Counted from the first letter of the stretch, positions 16,021 to 25,228 are shown. The stretch: DNA of 64,000 bases from Clostridia bacterium (GCA_017434775.1 JAFSGG010000026.1:1-64000); one strand, 5' to 3'. Program-made: numbers and translations. Notes: a model not told the origin generated them from the sequence alone.

Positions 16021-16353
16021 ATGGATGCGCAAATGAAACGGGGCTTGCTGGAAGCCTGCGTGCTGTCCCTGCTGTTAAAAGGGGATTCCTACGGCTATTT
16101 GCTGATTCAGGAAGTATCCGCCCTGATGCCCATTTCCGAATCCACGCTGTATCCGGTGCTGCGGCGGCTGGAAGCAGCCGGGCAGCTGACGGTCTATTCC
16201 CGGGAACATAACGGCCGGCTGCGGAAATATTATGCCATTACCGAAAACGGAAAAGCCCAGATCCAATCCTTCCTGAAAGAATGGGAAGATGTAAACCGCG
16301 TATATACCTTTATCCTGACCGCTACCACCAAGGAGGAAAATACCCATGAATAA
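16021..16353 (+). CDS. PadR family transcriptional regulator
   Basis: A 110-residue winged-helix repressor: MKRGLLEACVLSLLLKGDSYGYLLIQEV at the N-terminus (outline: residues 5-32), SESTLYPVLRRLEAAGQL as recognition helix region (about 40-57), and RLRKYYAITENGKAQ as the wing (about 67-81). ATG at 16021 is chosen over a GTG at 16009 because AGGAGG ends at 16008. It overlaps the next gene by eight bases; PadR-DUF1700/DUF4097 pairs are common in Firmicutes and usually respond to envelope stress or drugs. Confidence 0.93.
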   Translation: MDAQMKRGLLEACVLSLLLKGDSYGYLLIQEVSALMPISESTLYPVLRRLEAAGQLTVYSREHNGRLRKYYAITENGKAQIQSFLKEWEDVNRVYTFILTATTKEENTHE

Positions 16354-17407
16354 AGCCGATTATCTGCACCAGCTGAACCAGGCCCTGAGCGGCCTGACCG
16401 ATACGGAAAAAGACGCCGCCTTCCATTTCTGCAAAGAAATGCTGGATGACCGCATGGAAAGCGGCATGACGGAAGAAGAAGCCGTAGCCGCCATGGAACC
16501 GGCAGACCTGCTGGCCAAGAAGCTGATTTCCGAAATCCGTCAGCCTGCCGCCGCTGCCCCTGCCCTTGCGGAAGAGCCGGTCATCAACGGCAATCAGTGG
16601 CAGAAGATGCAGCTCACCTGCGCTGCCGACCGGCTAAACCATATCGACCTGCAGGCCGGCAATATGGGCATCAAAATCCTTCTTTCCCATAACAATCAGG
16701 TGACCCTTACCTATTTCACCCGGGCACAGAATGTATATGAAGCCAGGGTGGAAGGGGATACCCTGATCCTGCAGGAACAGAAAACGGAAAACCGCCGTTT
16801 CTTCAACTTCAACATTTTCCTTGGCGGCCCCAAGCTGGAAATCACCCTGGAAGTACCCCGGGATCTGATGGCCAGCCTGAAAGCCTTCACCAAAAACGGC
16901 GGCATTTCCCTGGAAGGCCCCCAGATGCTGACTCACGTGGAGCTGGGCACCACCAACGGCGGTATGGCCGTCCATAACACCCAATGCATTTCCATGGATG
17001 CGCATACCACCAACGGCGGCATCGCCGTCGCCCAGACGGAAACCAAGCAGCTCTTTTCCTTCCACACCACCAACGGCGGCATTGCGGTGAAGAACTGCCT
17101 TTCCGGCGAAAACCTGACCCTGGGCACCACCAACGGCGGCGTGGCGGTACAGAACGTGCAGGCCCGGCAGGAGCTTTCCATTTCCTCCACCAACGGCGGC
17201 TTGAAGCTGAACGGGCTGGATGCCGCCGCCATCCGTGTGCGCACCAGCAATTCCCCCATTTCCGGCAGTGTGAAAGGCCCCCAGTCCCTCTGGCAGATTG
17301 ACAGCCACACCACCAACGGCCGCAATTCCCTGCCCGCCTATCAGGACGGCCAAAAGCCCCTGTCCGTGCGCACTTCCAACGGCCCCATTCAGATGCATTT
17401 TGAATAA
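16346..17407 (+). CDS. DUF1700/DUF4097 domain protein with TTNGG repeats
   Basis: A 353-residue protein. Residues 1-65 are a DUF1700 (HAAS) domain (YLHQLNQALSGL, EEEAVAAM). Residues about 85-353 form a DUF4097 right-handed beta-helix-like part in which a TTNGG motif recurs about every 19-21 residues (TTNGGMAV, TTNGGIAV twice, TTNGGVAV, STNGGLKL, then SNSPISG and TSNGPIQM). No signal peptide or membrane helix is visible. Overlaps padR, so it is the likely target of that repressor. DUF4097 proteins are adhesin-like in fold; their role is unknown. Confidence 0.85.
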   Translation: MNKADYLHQLNQALSGLTDTEKDAAFHFCKEMLDDRMESGMTEEEAVAAMEPADLLAKKLISEIRQPAAAAPALAEEPVINGNQWQKMQLTCAADRLNHIDLQAGNMGIKILLSHNNQVTLTYFTRAQNVYEARVEGDTLILQEQKTENRRFFNFNIFLGGPKLEITLEVPRDLMASLKAFTKNGGISLEGPQMLTHVELGTTNGGMAVHNTQCISMDAHTTNGGIAVAQTETKQLFSFHTTNGGIAVKNCLSGENLTLGTTNGGVAVQNVQARQELSISSTNGGLKLNGLDAAAIRVRTSNSPISGSVKGPQSLWQIDSHTTNGRNSLPAYQDGQKPLSVRTSNGPIQMHFE

Positions 17408-17416
17408 TCTTTTTTC

Positions 17417-17450
17417 AACCGGCATGCCCCAGGGCACAGCCGGTTTTTTT
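17417..17450 (+). terminator. intrinsic terminator after the DUF4097 gene
   Basis: AACCGGC, a loop containing a small GCCC/GGGC stem, GCCGGTT, then T7. Confidence 0.85.
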
Positions 17451-17463
17451 ATTGTGTAAAGTG

Positions 17464-17492
17464 TTTTCATTTGGGGGGAAGTGCGGTATAAT
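17464..17492 (+). promoter_or_regulatory. promoter of the dnaE operon
   Basis: TTTTCA (17464-17469) and TATAAT (17487-17492), 17-base spacer. The same TTTTCA-17-TATAAT form occurs before the GH43 gene. Confidence 0.65.
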
Positions 17493-17528
17493 TAGTGTAG
17501 AAAAGTATGAATTTATGGAGGGGATGGC

Positions 17529-20500
17529 GTGAGCTTCGCGCATTTGCATTTGCATACGGAATACAGCCTGCTGGACGGCGCCTGCCGCATCCGGCACCTG
17601 GTGAAGCGCCTGAAGGACATGCAGATGACCGCCTGCGCCATCACCGACCACGGGGTGCTCTACGGCGCCATTGATTTCTATACCGCCTGCAAGGATCAGG
17701 GCATCCACCCGGTGATCGGCTGCGAAGTATACATCTGTCCGGATATGCTGGAAAAGCGCAGCCTGACAAAAGAATACAGTCATCTGATTCTGCTGTGCGA
17801 AAACCAGACAGGCTATCAAAACCTGATGAAGCTGGTGAGCGCCGGGTTTACCGACGGCTTCTATTACCGTCCGCGGATTGACTATGCCCTGCTTGAAAAG
17901 CACCACGAAGGCCTCATTGCCATGAGCGCCTGCCTCAGCGGCGATCTGCCCAAAATGCTTCTGGATGAACGCTATAACGAAGCTGAACAATATGTGCGGA
18001 ACATGAGCCGCATCATGGGCCCGGATCATTTCTACATCGAAATCATGGATCACGGCATTCTGGAAGAAAAGACCGTGCTGCCCCGGCTTGTGGAAATGAG
18101 CAAAAAAACCGGCATTCCCCTGGTGGCCACCAACGACTGCCACTACGAAACCAAAGACGACGCCGACGCCCAGGAAGTGCTCATGTGCATCCAGACCGGC
18201 AAAACCCTGGATGAAGACAACCGCATGCGGATGACCACAAGGGAACTGTATGTGAAGAGCGAACAGGAAATGCTGGCCCTCTTCCCCGATTATCCGGACG
18301 CCGTGCACCGCACCCAGGAAATTGCGGACCGGTGCCGGGTAGAGTTTGATTTTTCCCGGGTGCACCTGCCCCGGTATCAGGTGCCTGCGGGCGAAACCAG
18401 CGAAAGCATGCTGCGCAAGCTCTGTTTGCAGGGCCTGTGGGAGCGCTACGAAAAAAGCAATCAGGAAGCGTTGGAACGACTGAATTACGAGCTTTCCGTC
18501 ATCGAAAAGATGGGGTATGTGGATTACTTCCTGATTGTGTGGGATTTTATCAAATACGCCAAGGATCACGGCATTATGGTAGGCCCCGGCCGCGGCAGCG
18601 GCGCCGGCAGCATTGTGGCTTATTGCCTGAACATCACCATGCTGGATCCCCTGAAATACAACCTGCTCTTTGAACGCTTCCTGAACCCGGAACGCGTATC
18701 CATGCCGGATATCGACGTGGACTTCTGCTACGAACGGCGGCAGGAAGTGATCGATTACGTAGCCCGGAAATACGGGGCGGATCACGTGTGCCAGATCATC
18801 ACCTTCGGCACCATGGCCGCCCGGGGCGTTTTGCGGGACGTGGGCAGGGTATTGGGTTTTCCCTACGCTCAGGTGGATCAGGTGGTCAGGGAAGTGCCCA
18901 TCGCCCTGGATATGACCCTGGAAAAAGCCCTGCAGCAAAGTAAAGCCCTTGCCGATATGTACGAAACCGACCCGGACGTGCAGCGGCTGATCGATACCGC
19001 CATGAAGCTGGAAGGCATGCCAAGGCACGCCTCCACCCACGCTGCCGGGGTGCTGATCACAAGGGATCCTGCCACCACTTATGTGCCCCTGCAATGCAAC
19101 GATAATGTGATCACCACCCAGTACCCCATGGGTATCATTGAAAAGCTGGGCCTATTGAAAATGGACTTTCTGGGCCTCCGCACCCTGACAGTGATCCGGG
19201 ATACGGTGGACATGCTGAAGGAACGCGGTATCCATATCGACCCGGAAAAGATCCCCATGGACGACGAAAAGGTATTCGATATGATCTGCGCCGGGGATAC
19301 GGACGGCGTGTTCCAGCTGGAAAGCGGCGGCATGCGCAATTTCCTTTCCGCCATGCGGCCCCGCAGCTTTGAAGATATCATTGCCGGCATTTCCCTGTAT
19401 CGTCCCGGCCCCATGGATTCCATTCCCCGCTACATCCGGGGCAAGCAGCACCCGGAAACCGTGCAATACCTCTCCCCCCTGCTGGCCCCCATTCTGGACG
19501 TGACCTACGGCTGCATGGTGTATCAGGAACAGGTGATGCAGATTGTGCGGGATCTGGCCGGCTATTCCTATGGCCGAAGCGACCTGGTGCGCCGGGCCAT
19601 GGCCAAAAAGAAAAAAGACGTAATGACCAAAGAACGTGCCCTGTTTGTGCACGGTTCCGAAAAAGAGGGCATTCCCGGGGCGGTTTCCCGGGGGGTACTG
19701 GCGGAAGTGGCGGAGCAGATTTTTGACGAAATGTCCTCCTTTGCCTCCTACGCTTTCAACAAGCCCCACGCTGCCTGCTACGCCGTGGTGGCCCTGCGCA
19801 CGGGCTACCTCAAATGCCATTACCCGGCAGAATTCATGGCCGCGCTGATGAACAGCGTGTCCGGCAACAGCGCCAAGATTGCCGGCTACATTTACTACTG
19901 CCGCCAGAAGGGCATTCCCATCCTGCCCCCGGATATCAACCGCTCCATGGGCCGCTTCACCGTTTCCGGAGAGGGCAAAAAGGCCGGTATCCTCTTTGGC
20001 ATGGGCAGTATCAAGAATGTGGGCGAAAAGGCCATTGAAAGCATCATTCGGGAGCGGCAGCGGAACGGCGCTTTTCTGAACATTTTCGATTTCTGCCGCC
20101 GCATGACCGGCGAGGACGTGAACAAGCGGGCCGTGGAAAGCCTGATCCGGGCCGGGTGTTTTGATCATCTGGGGGCTAAGCGTGTGCAGTGCATGGCCGT
20201 ATTTGAAAGCGCCATGGACGCCCAGATGAACCAGCGCAAGCAGACCATTACCGGCCAGGTATCCTTCTTCGACCTGGGGCAATCCGGCGAAAGCATGCGC
20301 ACGGAAGAAACCTATCCCCCCATGCAGGAATACCCCTTAAAAGAAAAGCTTTTGCAGGAAAAGGAAGTGACGGGCATTTACTGCTCCGCCCATCCTTTGG
20401 ATGAATATGCGGAAGCGCTGAAAAAGCTGTCCTTCAACACCACCGCCCTGATGGAACTGATGGAAGGACCGGATGGCGGCCTGACAGAAGACGGAAAGAA

Positions 20501-21011
20501 AGTAGCCATGGGCGGCATGGTGGTGGAAAGCCACGCCAAAGCCACCAAAAAGGGCACCATGATGGGCTTTATGACCCTGGAAGACCATGCCGGGCAAATT
20601 GAGTGCCTTTTGTTCCCCAAGGTATATGAACGCTACGGCCGGGCTATCCAGGCGGATGAAGCGGTGCTGGTCACCGGCCGGCTGTCCATCCGGGAGGAGG
20701 AAGACCCCAAACTCCTGGTGGATGCCATTGAACCGCTGGTAGCCCCGGCAGCCCCCGATACCCGTACCGATGCCCAGCGGGCCAAGGATGCAAAGAAACG
20801 CATTTTCCTGCGCATGAAACGGGAACAGATGGCGCCGGTGCAAGCCCTGCTCAGCGATATGCAGGGGCCCGTTCCGGTATACATCAATCTGCCGGAGGAA
20901 GGCATCACCCTGCTGTGCCCCAGGGATATGTGGGTGCGGGACAGTGAAGAAGCGCTGGAAACCCTCAGCGCCTTTTTGCCCGAACAAGATATGAAAGTGG
21001 TGACAAAATGA
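17529..21011 (+). CDS. dnaE: DNA polymerase III subunit alpha (DnaE)
   Basis: A 1160-residue replicative polymerase of the DnaE type. The PHP domain comes first (FAHLHLHTEYSLLDGA, TDHGVLYGA; residues 3-60 and on). The palm has GPGRGSGAGS near residue 351 and the catalytic aspartates in PDIDVDF near 391-397. Helix-hairpin-helix segments follow, then an OB domain near 994 (AMGGMVVESHAKATKKGTMM in outline). The length is normal. The GTG at 17529 follows GGAGGGG. Clostridia usually also have PolC; it is not in this window. The TGA overlaps the next ATG. Confidence 0.97.
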   Translation: MSFAHLHLHTEYSLLDGACRIRHLVKRLKDMQMTACAITDHGVLYGAIDFYTACKDQGIHPVIGCEVYICPDMLEKRSLTKEYSHLILLCENQTGYQNLMKLVSAGFTDGFYYRPRIDYALLEKHHEGLIAMSACLSGDLPKMLLDERYNEAEQYVRNMSRIMGPDHFYIEIMDHGILEEKTVLPRLVEMSKKTGIPLVATNDCHYETKDDADAQEVLMCIQTGKTLDEDNRMRMTTRELYVKSEQEMLALFPDYPDAVHRTQEIADRCRVEFDFSRVHLPRYQVPAGETSESMLRKLCLQGLWERYEKSNQEALERLNYELSVIEKMGYVDYFLIVWDFIKYAKDHGIMVGPGRGSGAGSIVAYCLNITMLDPLKYNLLFERFLNPERVSMPDIDVDFCYERRQEVIDYVARKYGADHVCQIITFGTMAARGVLRDVGRVLGFPYAQVDQVVREVPIALDMTLEKALQQSKALADMYETDPDVQRLIDTAMKLEGMPRHASTHAAGVLITRDPATTYVPLQCNDNVITTQYPMGIIEKLGLLKMDFLGLRTLTVIRDTVDMLKERGIHIDPEKIPMDDEKVFDMICAGDTDGVFQLESGGMRNFLSAMRPRSFEDIIAGISLYRPGPMDSIPRYIRGKQHPETVQYLSPLLAPILDVTYGCMVYQEQVMQIVRDLAGYSYGRSDLVRRAMAKKKKDVMTKERALFVHGSEKEGIPGAVSRGVLAEVAEQIFDEMSSFASYAFNKPHAACYAVVALRTGYLKCHYPAEFMAALMNSVSGNSAKIAGYIYYCRQKGIPILPPDINRSMGRFTVSGEGKKAGILFGMGSIKNVGEKAIESIIRERQRNGAFLNIFDFCRRMTGEDVNKRAVESLIRAGCFDHLGAKRVQCMAVFESAMDAQMNQRKQTITGQVSFFDLGQSGESMRTEETYPPMQEYPLKEKLLQEKEVTGIYCSAHPLDEYAEALKKLSFNTTALMELMEGPDGGLTEDGKKVAMGGMVVESHAKATKKGTMMGFMTLEDHAGQIECLLFPKVYERYGRAIQADEAVLVTGRLSIREEEDPKLLVDAIEPLVAPAAPDTRTDAQRAKDAKKRIFLRMKREQMAPVQALLSDMQGPVPVYINLPEEGITLLCPRDMWVRDSEEALETLSAFLPEQDMKVVTK

Positions 21012-21385
21012 GGATATTGGATATGAAAGTACCTGCCCGGGAGGAATGCACCCTGCTGCTGCGCATGGCCATGGCCGGCGTGGCCGCCCTGTACGACGTG
21101 CCGGTGGACGTGATGGACGATCTGCGCAGCGCCGTGGACGAAAGCTGTGATCTTTTGCTCCATCAGGATTTTTCCGTGCAGTGCCTCAACCTTACCTGCG
21201 AAGAACAAAAAGACAGCCTGCATGTTTCCATTTCTGCCTCCAAGGGCTGCGTGCAGCAGACCGAAAACCCGGCGGATGCAGATATTGCCAAAATGATCAT
21301 CGGCACCCTGGTGCGCCAGGTGGAACTGGATCAGGATGAAAACGGCGTGCATACCGTTCGCATGATCCTGCCGGCAAAAGTATAA
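21008..21385 (+). CDS. degenerate GHKL anti-sigma-factor-like protein (RsbW/SpoIIAB-like)
   Basis: A 125-residue protein whose start (MKVPAREECTLLLRMAMAGVAAL, residues 6-28 in outline) and central helix DDLRSAVDESCDLLL (about 38-52) follow the RsbW/SpoIIAB pattern. The N-box asparagine is replaced by Asp in DESCD, and no DxGxG G1 box is seen, so ATP binding and kinase activity are doubtful. Its position, overlapping dnaE (ATGA) and one base before a sigma-factor gene, supports an anti-sigma role. No SpoIIAA/RsbV antagonist gene is adjacent. Confidence 0.65.
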   Translation: MRILDMKVPAREECTLLLRMAMAGVAALYDVPVDVMDDLRSAVDESCDLLLHQDFSVQCLNLTCEEQKDSLHVSISASKGCVQQTENPADADIAKMIIGTLVRQVELDQDENGVHTVRMILPAKV

Positions 21386-21386
21386 A

Positions 21387-22112
21387 ATGAACGCCCAGAC
21401 GATGCATGAAGCGGTGCTCCGCTTCCATGCAGAAAAAACCGATGCCGCCCTGGAAGAAGCGCTTTTCAGCTGCGATGAGCTGCTCAAAGCCATGGCACGC
21501 CGCCTTGCCAATCGGGGCATCGAATATGAAGATTTATACCAGACTGCCTGTCTTGCCTGCGTGCAGGCCATCCGGGGGTTCGACCCGTCAAGGGGCCTGA
21601 AATTTTCCACCTATGTGACCCCCACGGTCATGGGCACGCTGCAAAACTATATCCGGGATAAGCAGGGCCTTGTGCACACCCCCCGCTCCATCCGCCAGGA
21701 CAGCATTCTGGTATCCAAACAAAGGGCTTCCTTCCTGCAGGAAAACAGAAGGGAGCCTACGCCCCGTGAACTGGCCGATCGGCTGGGCTGGGATCTGTAC
21801 CGGGTTTTGCAAGCCCTGCAAGCCCATTCCGAAACCATTTCCATGGATCAGACCGACGAAGAAGGCCTGTCCCTGGGGGAAAAACTGCCCCATACGGAGC
21901 AGGGCTTTGCCCGCTTTGAACAAAGGGCGGATATGAAAGCAGCCCTTCAAAAGCTCTCGGAAAACGAACGGAAAATCATCCTGCTGCGGTTTGTGAAGCA
22001 AATGAGTCAGCGGCAGGTGGCCGAAATTCTACAAACATCACAAATGCAGATTTCCAGAATGGAACGCCGCATTCTGGCATTTCTGAAGAAGGAGATGGAA
22101 GGCGAAGCATGA
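21387..22112 (+). CDS. RNA polymerase sigma factor, sigma-B/F/G subfamily
   Basis: A 241-residue sigma-70 family factor with regions 2, 3 and 4. Region 2: IEYEDLYQTACLACVQAI and FDPSRGLKFSTYVTPTVMG (about residues 46-78), RDKQGLVHTPRS (about 87-98). Region 3: PTPRELADRLGWD near 124. Region 4: LSENERKIILLRFVKQMSQRQVAEIL near 190 with the recognition helix TSQMQISRMERR. The length and the adjoining anti-sigma-like gene point to the stress or sporulation group, but it is not in a spoIIA arrangement. Stop overlaps the kinase start (ATGA). Confidence 0.9.
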   Translation: MNAQTMHEAVLRFHAEKTDAALEEALFSCDELLKAMARRLANRGIEYEDLYQTACLACVQAIRGFDPSRGLKFSTYVTPTVMGTLQNYIRDKQGLVHTPRSIRQDSILVSKQRASFLQENRREPTPRELADRLGWDLYRVLQALQAHSETISMDQTDEEGLSLGEKLPHTEQGFARFEQRADMKAALQKLSENERKIILLRFVKQMSQRQVAEILQTSQMQISRMERRILAFLKKEMEGEA

Positions 22113-22999
22113 AGCTGATGCCTCGGTTCAACATCAAAAAAGCCACGATATACGCCGTGGTCATCAACGCATTTCAGATCCTGGCCATGCTGGCCCTGGC
22201 TTTGTATGTGCTCACGGACGAATTCAACCATGTGCTGCAGGATTCGCTGGGCGATATCCTGATTCTGATGCTGGCTGTGGTGGTCATCTGGGGGGCAGTT
22301 GTGGATATCCGGGATGCCATTCAAGCCCGGCGCATGCATGTGAAGCTGAATGGCCTGGACGAAACCGTGGCCCAGATGACGGACCTGAACCACGCCCTGC
22401 GCGCCCAGCGGCACGATTTCCTCAATCATCTGCAGGTGGTATACAGCCTGATGGAAATGGAGGAATTCGACGAAGCCCGGGCTTATATCGATCAGGTGTA
22501 CGGCAACATCCAGAGTTTGAGCCGCCAGCTGAAAACCGCCTGCGCCCCGGTGAATGCCCTGCTTCGCGCCAAAATGACCGAGGCCGAAAGCCGGAACATC
22601 CGTTTGGAGGTAACGGTAAAAGCCGCCTGGAAAGATTTGCCCTTCCCGGCCTGGGAAATGTGCCGGGTGCTTTCCAACCTGATCGATAACGCCATGGACG
22701 CCCTGAAAGACTGGAAAAATGCTGCCATTCGTGTTACACTGTGGGATGATGTGCATCGCTTTGCTTTTTCCGTGGAAAATAACGGCCCCCAGATTCCTCA
22801 GGACCTGGCCGAAAAAATCTTTGAAGCCGGCTTCTCCGGCAAGGGAGAAGGCCGGGGTATGGGGCTGCATATCTGCCGCAAAACCCTGCGCCAGCAAAAC
22901 GGGGATCTCACCGTTCTGAGCGATGAAGAAAAAACAGTCTTTTCCGGCTTTGTGCCGAAAAAAATAAACACCTCGGGAGGAAACCGCCATGATTCGTGA
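22109..22999 (+). CDS. sensor histidine kinase, Spo0B-type (GHKL ATPase)
   Basis: A 296-residue protein with two membrane helices (about residues 13-33 and 45-65) and no sizeable external sensor. A Spo0B-like phosphoacceptor segment LRAQRHDFLNHLQVVYSLMEM follows (His near residue 97; segment quoted in outline), then a HATPase_c domain with LSNLIDNAMDAL as N-box (about 189-200), ENNGPQIP and GKGEGRGMGLHICR as G-boxes. No response regulator gene adjoins it, so its partner is elsewhere, or it acts with the sigma factor encoded just upstream. Overlaps pepF by 11 bases. Confidence 0.85.
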   Translation: MKLMPRFNIKKATIYAVVINAFQILAMLALALYVLTDEFNHVLQDSLGDILILMLAVVVIWGAVVDIRDAIQARRMHVKLNGLDETVAQMTDLNHALRAQRHDFLNHLQVVYSLMEMEEFDEARAYIDQVYGNIQSLSRQLKTACAPVNALLRAKMTEAESRNIRLEVTVKAAWKDLPFPAWEMCRVLSNLIDNAMDALKDWKNAAIRVTLWDDVHRFAFSVENNGPQIPQDLAEKIFEAGFSGKGEGRGMGLHICRKTLRQQNGDLTVLSDEEKTVFSGFVPKKINTSGGNRHDS

Positions 23000-24779
23000 A
23001 CTGAAACCCCGCCATGAAATGGATTCCCGTTATACCTGGGATCTGACTGCTATTTTTGAATCCATGGAAGCCTTTGAAGCCGCCTTTGCCGAAGCTGCCC
23101 AGCTGATGGACAGCCTGAAAAAGTGGCAAAGCCGGGTGGCCGAAGACCCCCGCGCCGCCATCCGGGAACACAGCAGCCTCTATGAAAAAGTGTCCCGCAT
23201 CGTCACTTATGCCGGCCTTTACCGGGATGAAGACAACGGTGATCCCGCCCGTCAGGCCCTGTCCGATCGGGTGAACCGGCTGATGGTCAGCGCCCGCAGC
23301 AGCGCCGCTTTCCTGGATCCGGAACTGCTCATGCTGCCGGACGAAACCCTGGAAGAGATGCAAAACGATGCTTCTTTCTCCGATTTCAGCGAAATGATCC
23401 GCCTGCTGCGCCGGCAAAAGAGCCATGTGCTGCCCGCCGAACAGGAAGCGCTGCTGGCCGCCATGGGCGAAGTGCGGGGCGCTGCCAACGATATTTTCGG
23501 CAAGTTCAACAATGTGGATCTGCCCCTGCCCCTGGTACCCGATGAAGAGGGCAATATGATCCAATTGACCCACGGCAACATGGGCCCCCTGCTGCGCAGC
23601 CGCAACCGGGACGTGCGCAAAGCCGCCCTGGAAGGCATGAACGGCACCTTCGGCAAATTCCGCTCCACGGTGTCCGCCATCTATGCCGCTTCCGTCAAGG
23701 GCGACGTGTTCTCTTCCCGTGCCCGCAAGTATGAAAGCGCCCGTCAGGCTTCCCTCTCTCCCCTGGAAATTCCCGAAGCCGTGTACGATAACCTGATCAA
23801 CGAAGTGGAAAACGCTCTGCCGGCCATGGATGAATACCTGAAAATCCGCAAAAAGTACCTGGGTGTGGATGAGCTGCACCTGTACGACCTGTATGTGCCC
23901 ATGATCAGCGATTTCGATATGAAGCTTTCCTTCGACGAAGCCTGCGATCTGGTGTGCGAAGGCCTTTCCGTGCTGGGCGAAGATTATGTGGGCACCCTGC
24001 GGGAAGCGTTCAAAAACGGCTGGATTGACGTATACGAAAACAAGGGCAAGCGCAGCGGCGCCTATTCCTGGGGCTGCTATGGCGTGCACCCCTATGTGCT
24101 TTTGAACCACTCCGATGACCTGGGCGGCGCCATGACCCTGGCTCATGAACTGGGCCACGCCATGCACTCTTATCACAGCAACAAAGCCCAGTGCTTCGAA
24201 AAGGCGGATTACAGCCTGTTCGTGGCAGAAGTGGCCTCCACCTGCAACGAAGTACTGCTTATGCACCACCTGCTGAACAAATTCAAGGGCAATAAGGCTG
24301 CCGAAGCTTTCCTGCTGAATCAACTGCTGGAAGAATTCCGCACCACCGTCTTCCGCCAGACCATGTTTGCCACCTTCGAAAAAGAAAGCCATGCCATGTA
24401 CGAACGGGGCGAAGCCATCACCGGCGACGTTCTGTGCAATATCTACCTGGATCTGAACAAGAAGTATTACGGCCGGGAATGCGTGGTGGATCCGGTGATC
24501 GAAAACGAATGGATGCGCATCCCCCACTTCTATCGCAATTTCTATGTGTACCAGTACGCCACCGGCTTCTCCGCCGCCGTAGCCATTGCCAACCGGATCC
24601 TCAAGCTGGGCGCCCCCGCTGTGGAAGATTACAAGAAGTTCCTCAGCGCCGGTTCCTCTGTGCCGCCCATTGAAGCGCTGAAGTATGCCGGCGTGGATAT
24701 GAGTAAGCCCACTGCCGTACAGGAAGCCATGCAGGTCTTTGCCGATACCGTAAAGCAGCTGCAGGCCATGAATGCATAA
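22989..24779 (+). CDS. pepF: oligoendopeptidase F (M3 family)
   Basis: A 596-residue zinc oligopeptidase. The catalytic HELGH is at residues 386-390 (within LAHELGHAMHSYHS), with the family's later Glu in FVAEVASTCNEVL (about 411-423). The N-terminal DLTAIFESMEAFE and the all-helical body are typical of PepF, and the length is normal. Cytosolic peptide degradation is expected. The start follows GGGAGG inside the kinase gene, so expression may be linked to that operon. Confidence 0.95.
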   Translation: MIRELKPRHEMDSRYTWDLTAIFESMEAFEAAFAEAAQLMDSLKKWQSRVAEDPRAAIREHSSLYEKVSRIVTYAGLYRDEDNGDPARQALSDRVNRLMVSARSSAAFLDPELLMLPDETLEEMQNDASFSDFSEMIRLLRRQKSHVLPAEQEALLAAMGEVRGAANDIFGKFNNVDLPLPLVPDEEGNMIQLTHGNMGPLLRSRNRDVRKAALEGMNGTFGKFRSTVSAIYAASVKGDVFSSRARKYESARQASLSPLEIPEAVYDNLINEVENALPAMDEYLKIRKKYLGVDELHLYDLYVPMISDFDMKLSFDEACDLVCEGLSVLGEDYVGTLREAFKNGWIDVYENKGKRSGAYSWGCYGVHPYVLLNHSDDLGGAMTLAHELGHAMHSYHSNKAQCFEKADYSLFVAEVASTCNEVLLMHHLLNKFKGNKAAEAFLLNQLLEEFRTTVFRQTMFATFEKESHAMYERGEAITGDVLCNIYLDLNKKYYGRECVVDPVIENEWMRIPHFYRNFYVYQYATGFSAAVAIANRILKLGAPAVEDYKKFLSAGSSVPPIEALKYAGVDMSKPTAVQEAMQVFADTVKQLQAMNA

Positions 24780-24792
24780 GGAGGAAATGAAA

Positions 24793-25134
24793 ATGGAAAA
24801 CTGCCTGTTCTGCAAGATCATCCAGGGCGATATCCCTTCCGCCAAGGTGTATGAAGACGAATACTGCTTCGCCTTCCGGGATATCAATCCCCAGGCACCC
24901 ACCCACATCCTGCTGGTGCCTAAAATGCATGTGGCCAATATCGGTGAAGCATGCACCCTGCCTGCAAAAGTGCAGACGGCTCTCTTTGCCGCCATTGAGA
25001 AAATCGCTGCCGCGGAAAAGCTGGAAAACGGCTTCCGCGTGGTGTCCAACTGCGGCAAAGATGCCTGCCAGAGTGTAAATCATTTGCACCTGCACATCCT
25101 GGGCGGCAAACAGATGAGCGAAAGCATGAGTTAA
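24793..25134 (+). CDS. HIT family protein (HinT-like nucleotide hydrolase)
   Basis: A 113-residue HIT protein: CLFCKIIQGDIPS at the N-terminus and the histidine triad HLHLHIL at residues 97-103. HinT enzymes hydrolyse nucleoside phosphoramidates. ATG at 24793 is preferred because AAGGAGG lies eight bases upstream; ATG at 24787 is too close. It follows pepF by 13 bases. Confidence 0.93.
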   Translation: MENCLFCKIIQGDIPSAKVYEDEYCFAFRDINPQAPTHILLVPKMHVANIGEACTLPAKVQTALFAAIEKIAAAEKLENGFRVVSNCGKDACQSVNHLHLHILGGKQMSESMS

Positions 25135-25199
25135 ATGGTCGAAATTTTTCCGGATTTTTTAACGAATTGTAAAAACAAAAAAAGTTCGTGAAAAAGCTG

Positions 25200-25228
25200 T
25201 TGACGCACAAAACAGAAAGCGTTATAAT
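25200..25228 (+). promoter_or_regulatory. promoter of rpsU
   Basis: TTGACG (25200-25205), 17 bases, TATAAT (25223-25228). The leader to the start codon is about 85 bases. Confidence 0.85.

Noticed and set aside
16930..17340. Regular ACCACCAACGGCGGC repeats looked at as a possible CRISPR or tandem DNA repeat
   Set aside because: They are the coding form of the TTNGG protein repeat, with intervening codons that vary and keep frame.
22908..25058. A 716-codon minus-strand frame opposite pepF and the HIT gene
   Set aside because: Shadow of two well-supported plus-strand genes; no domain content.
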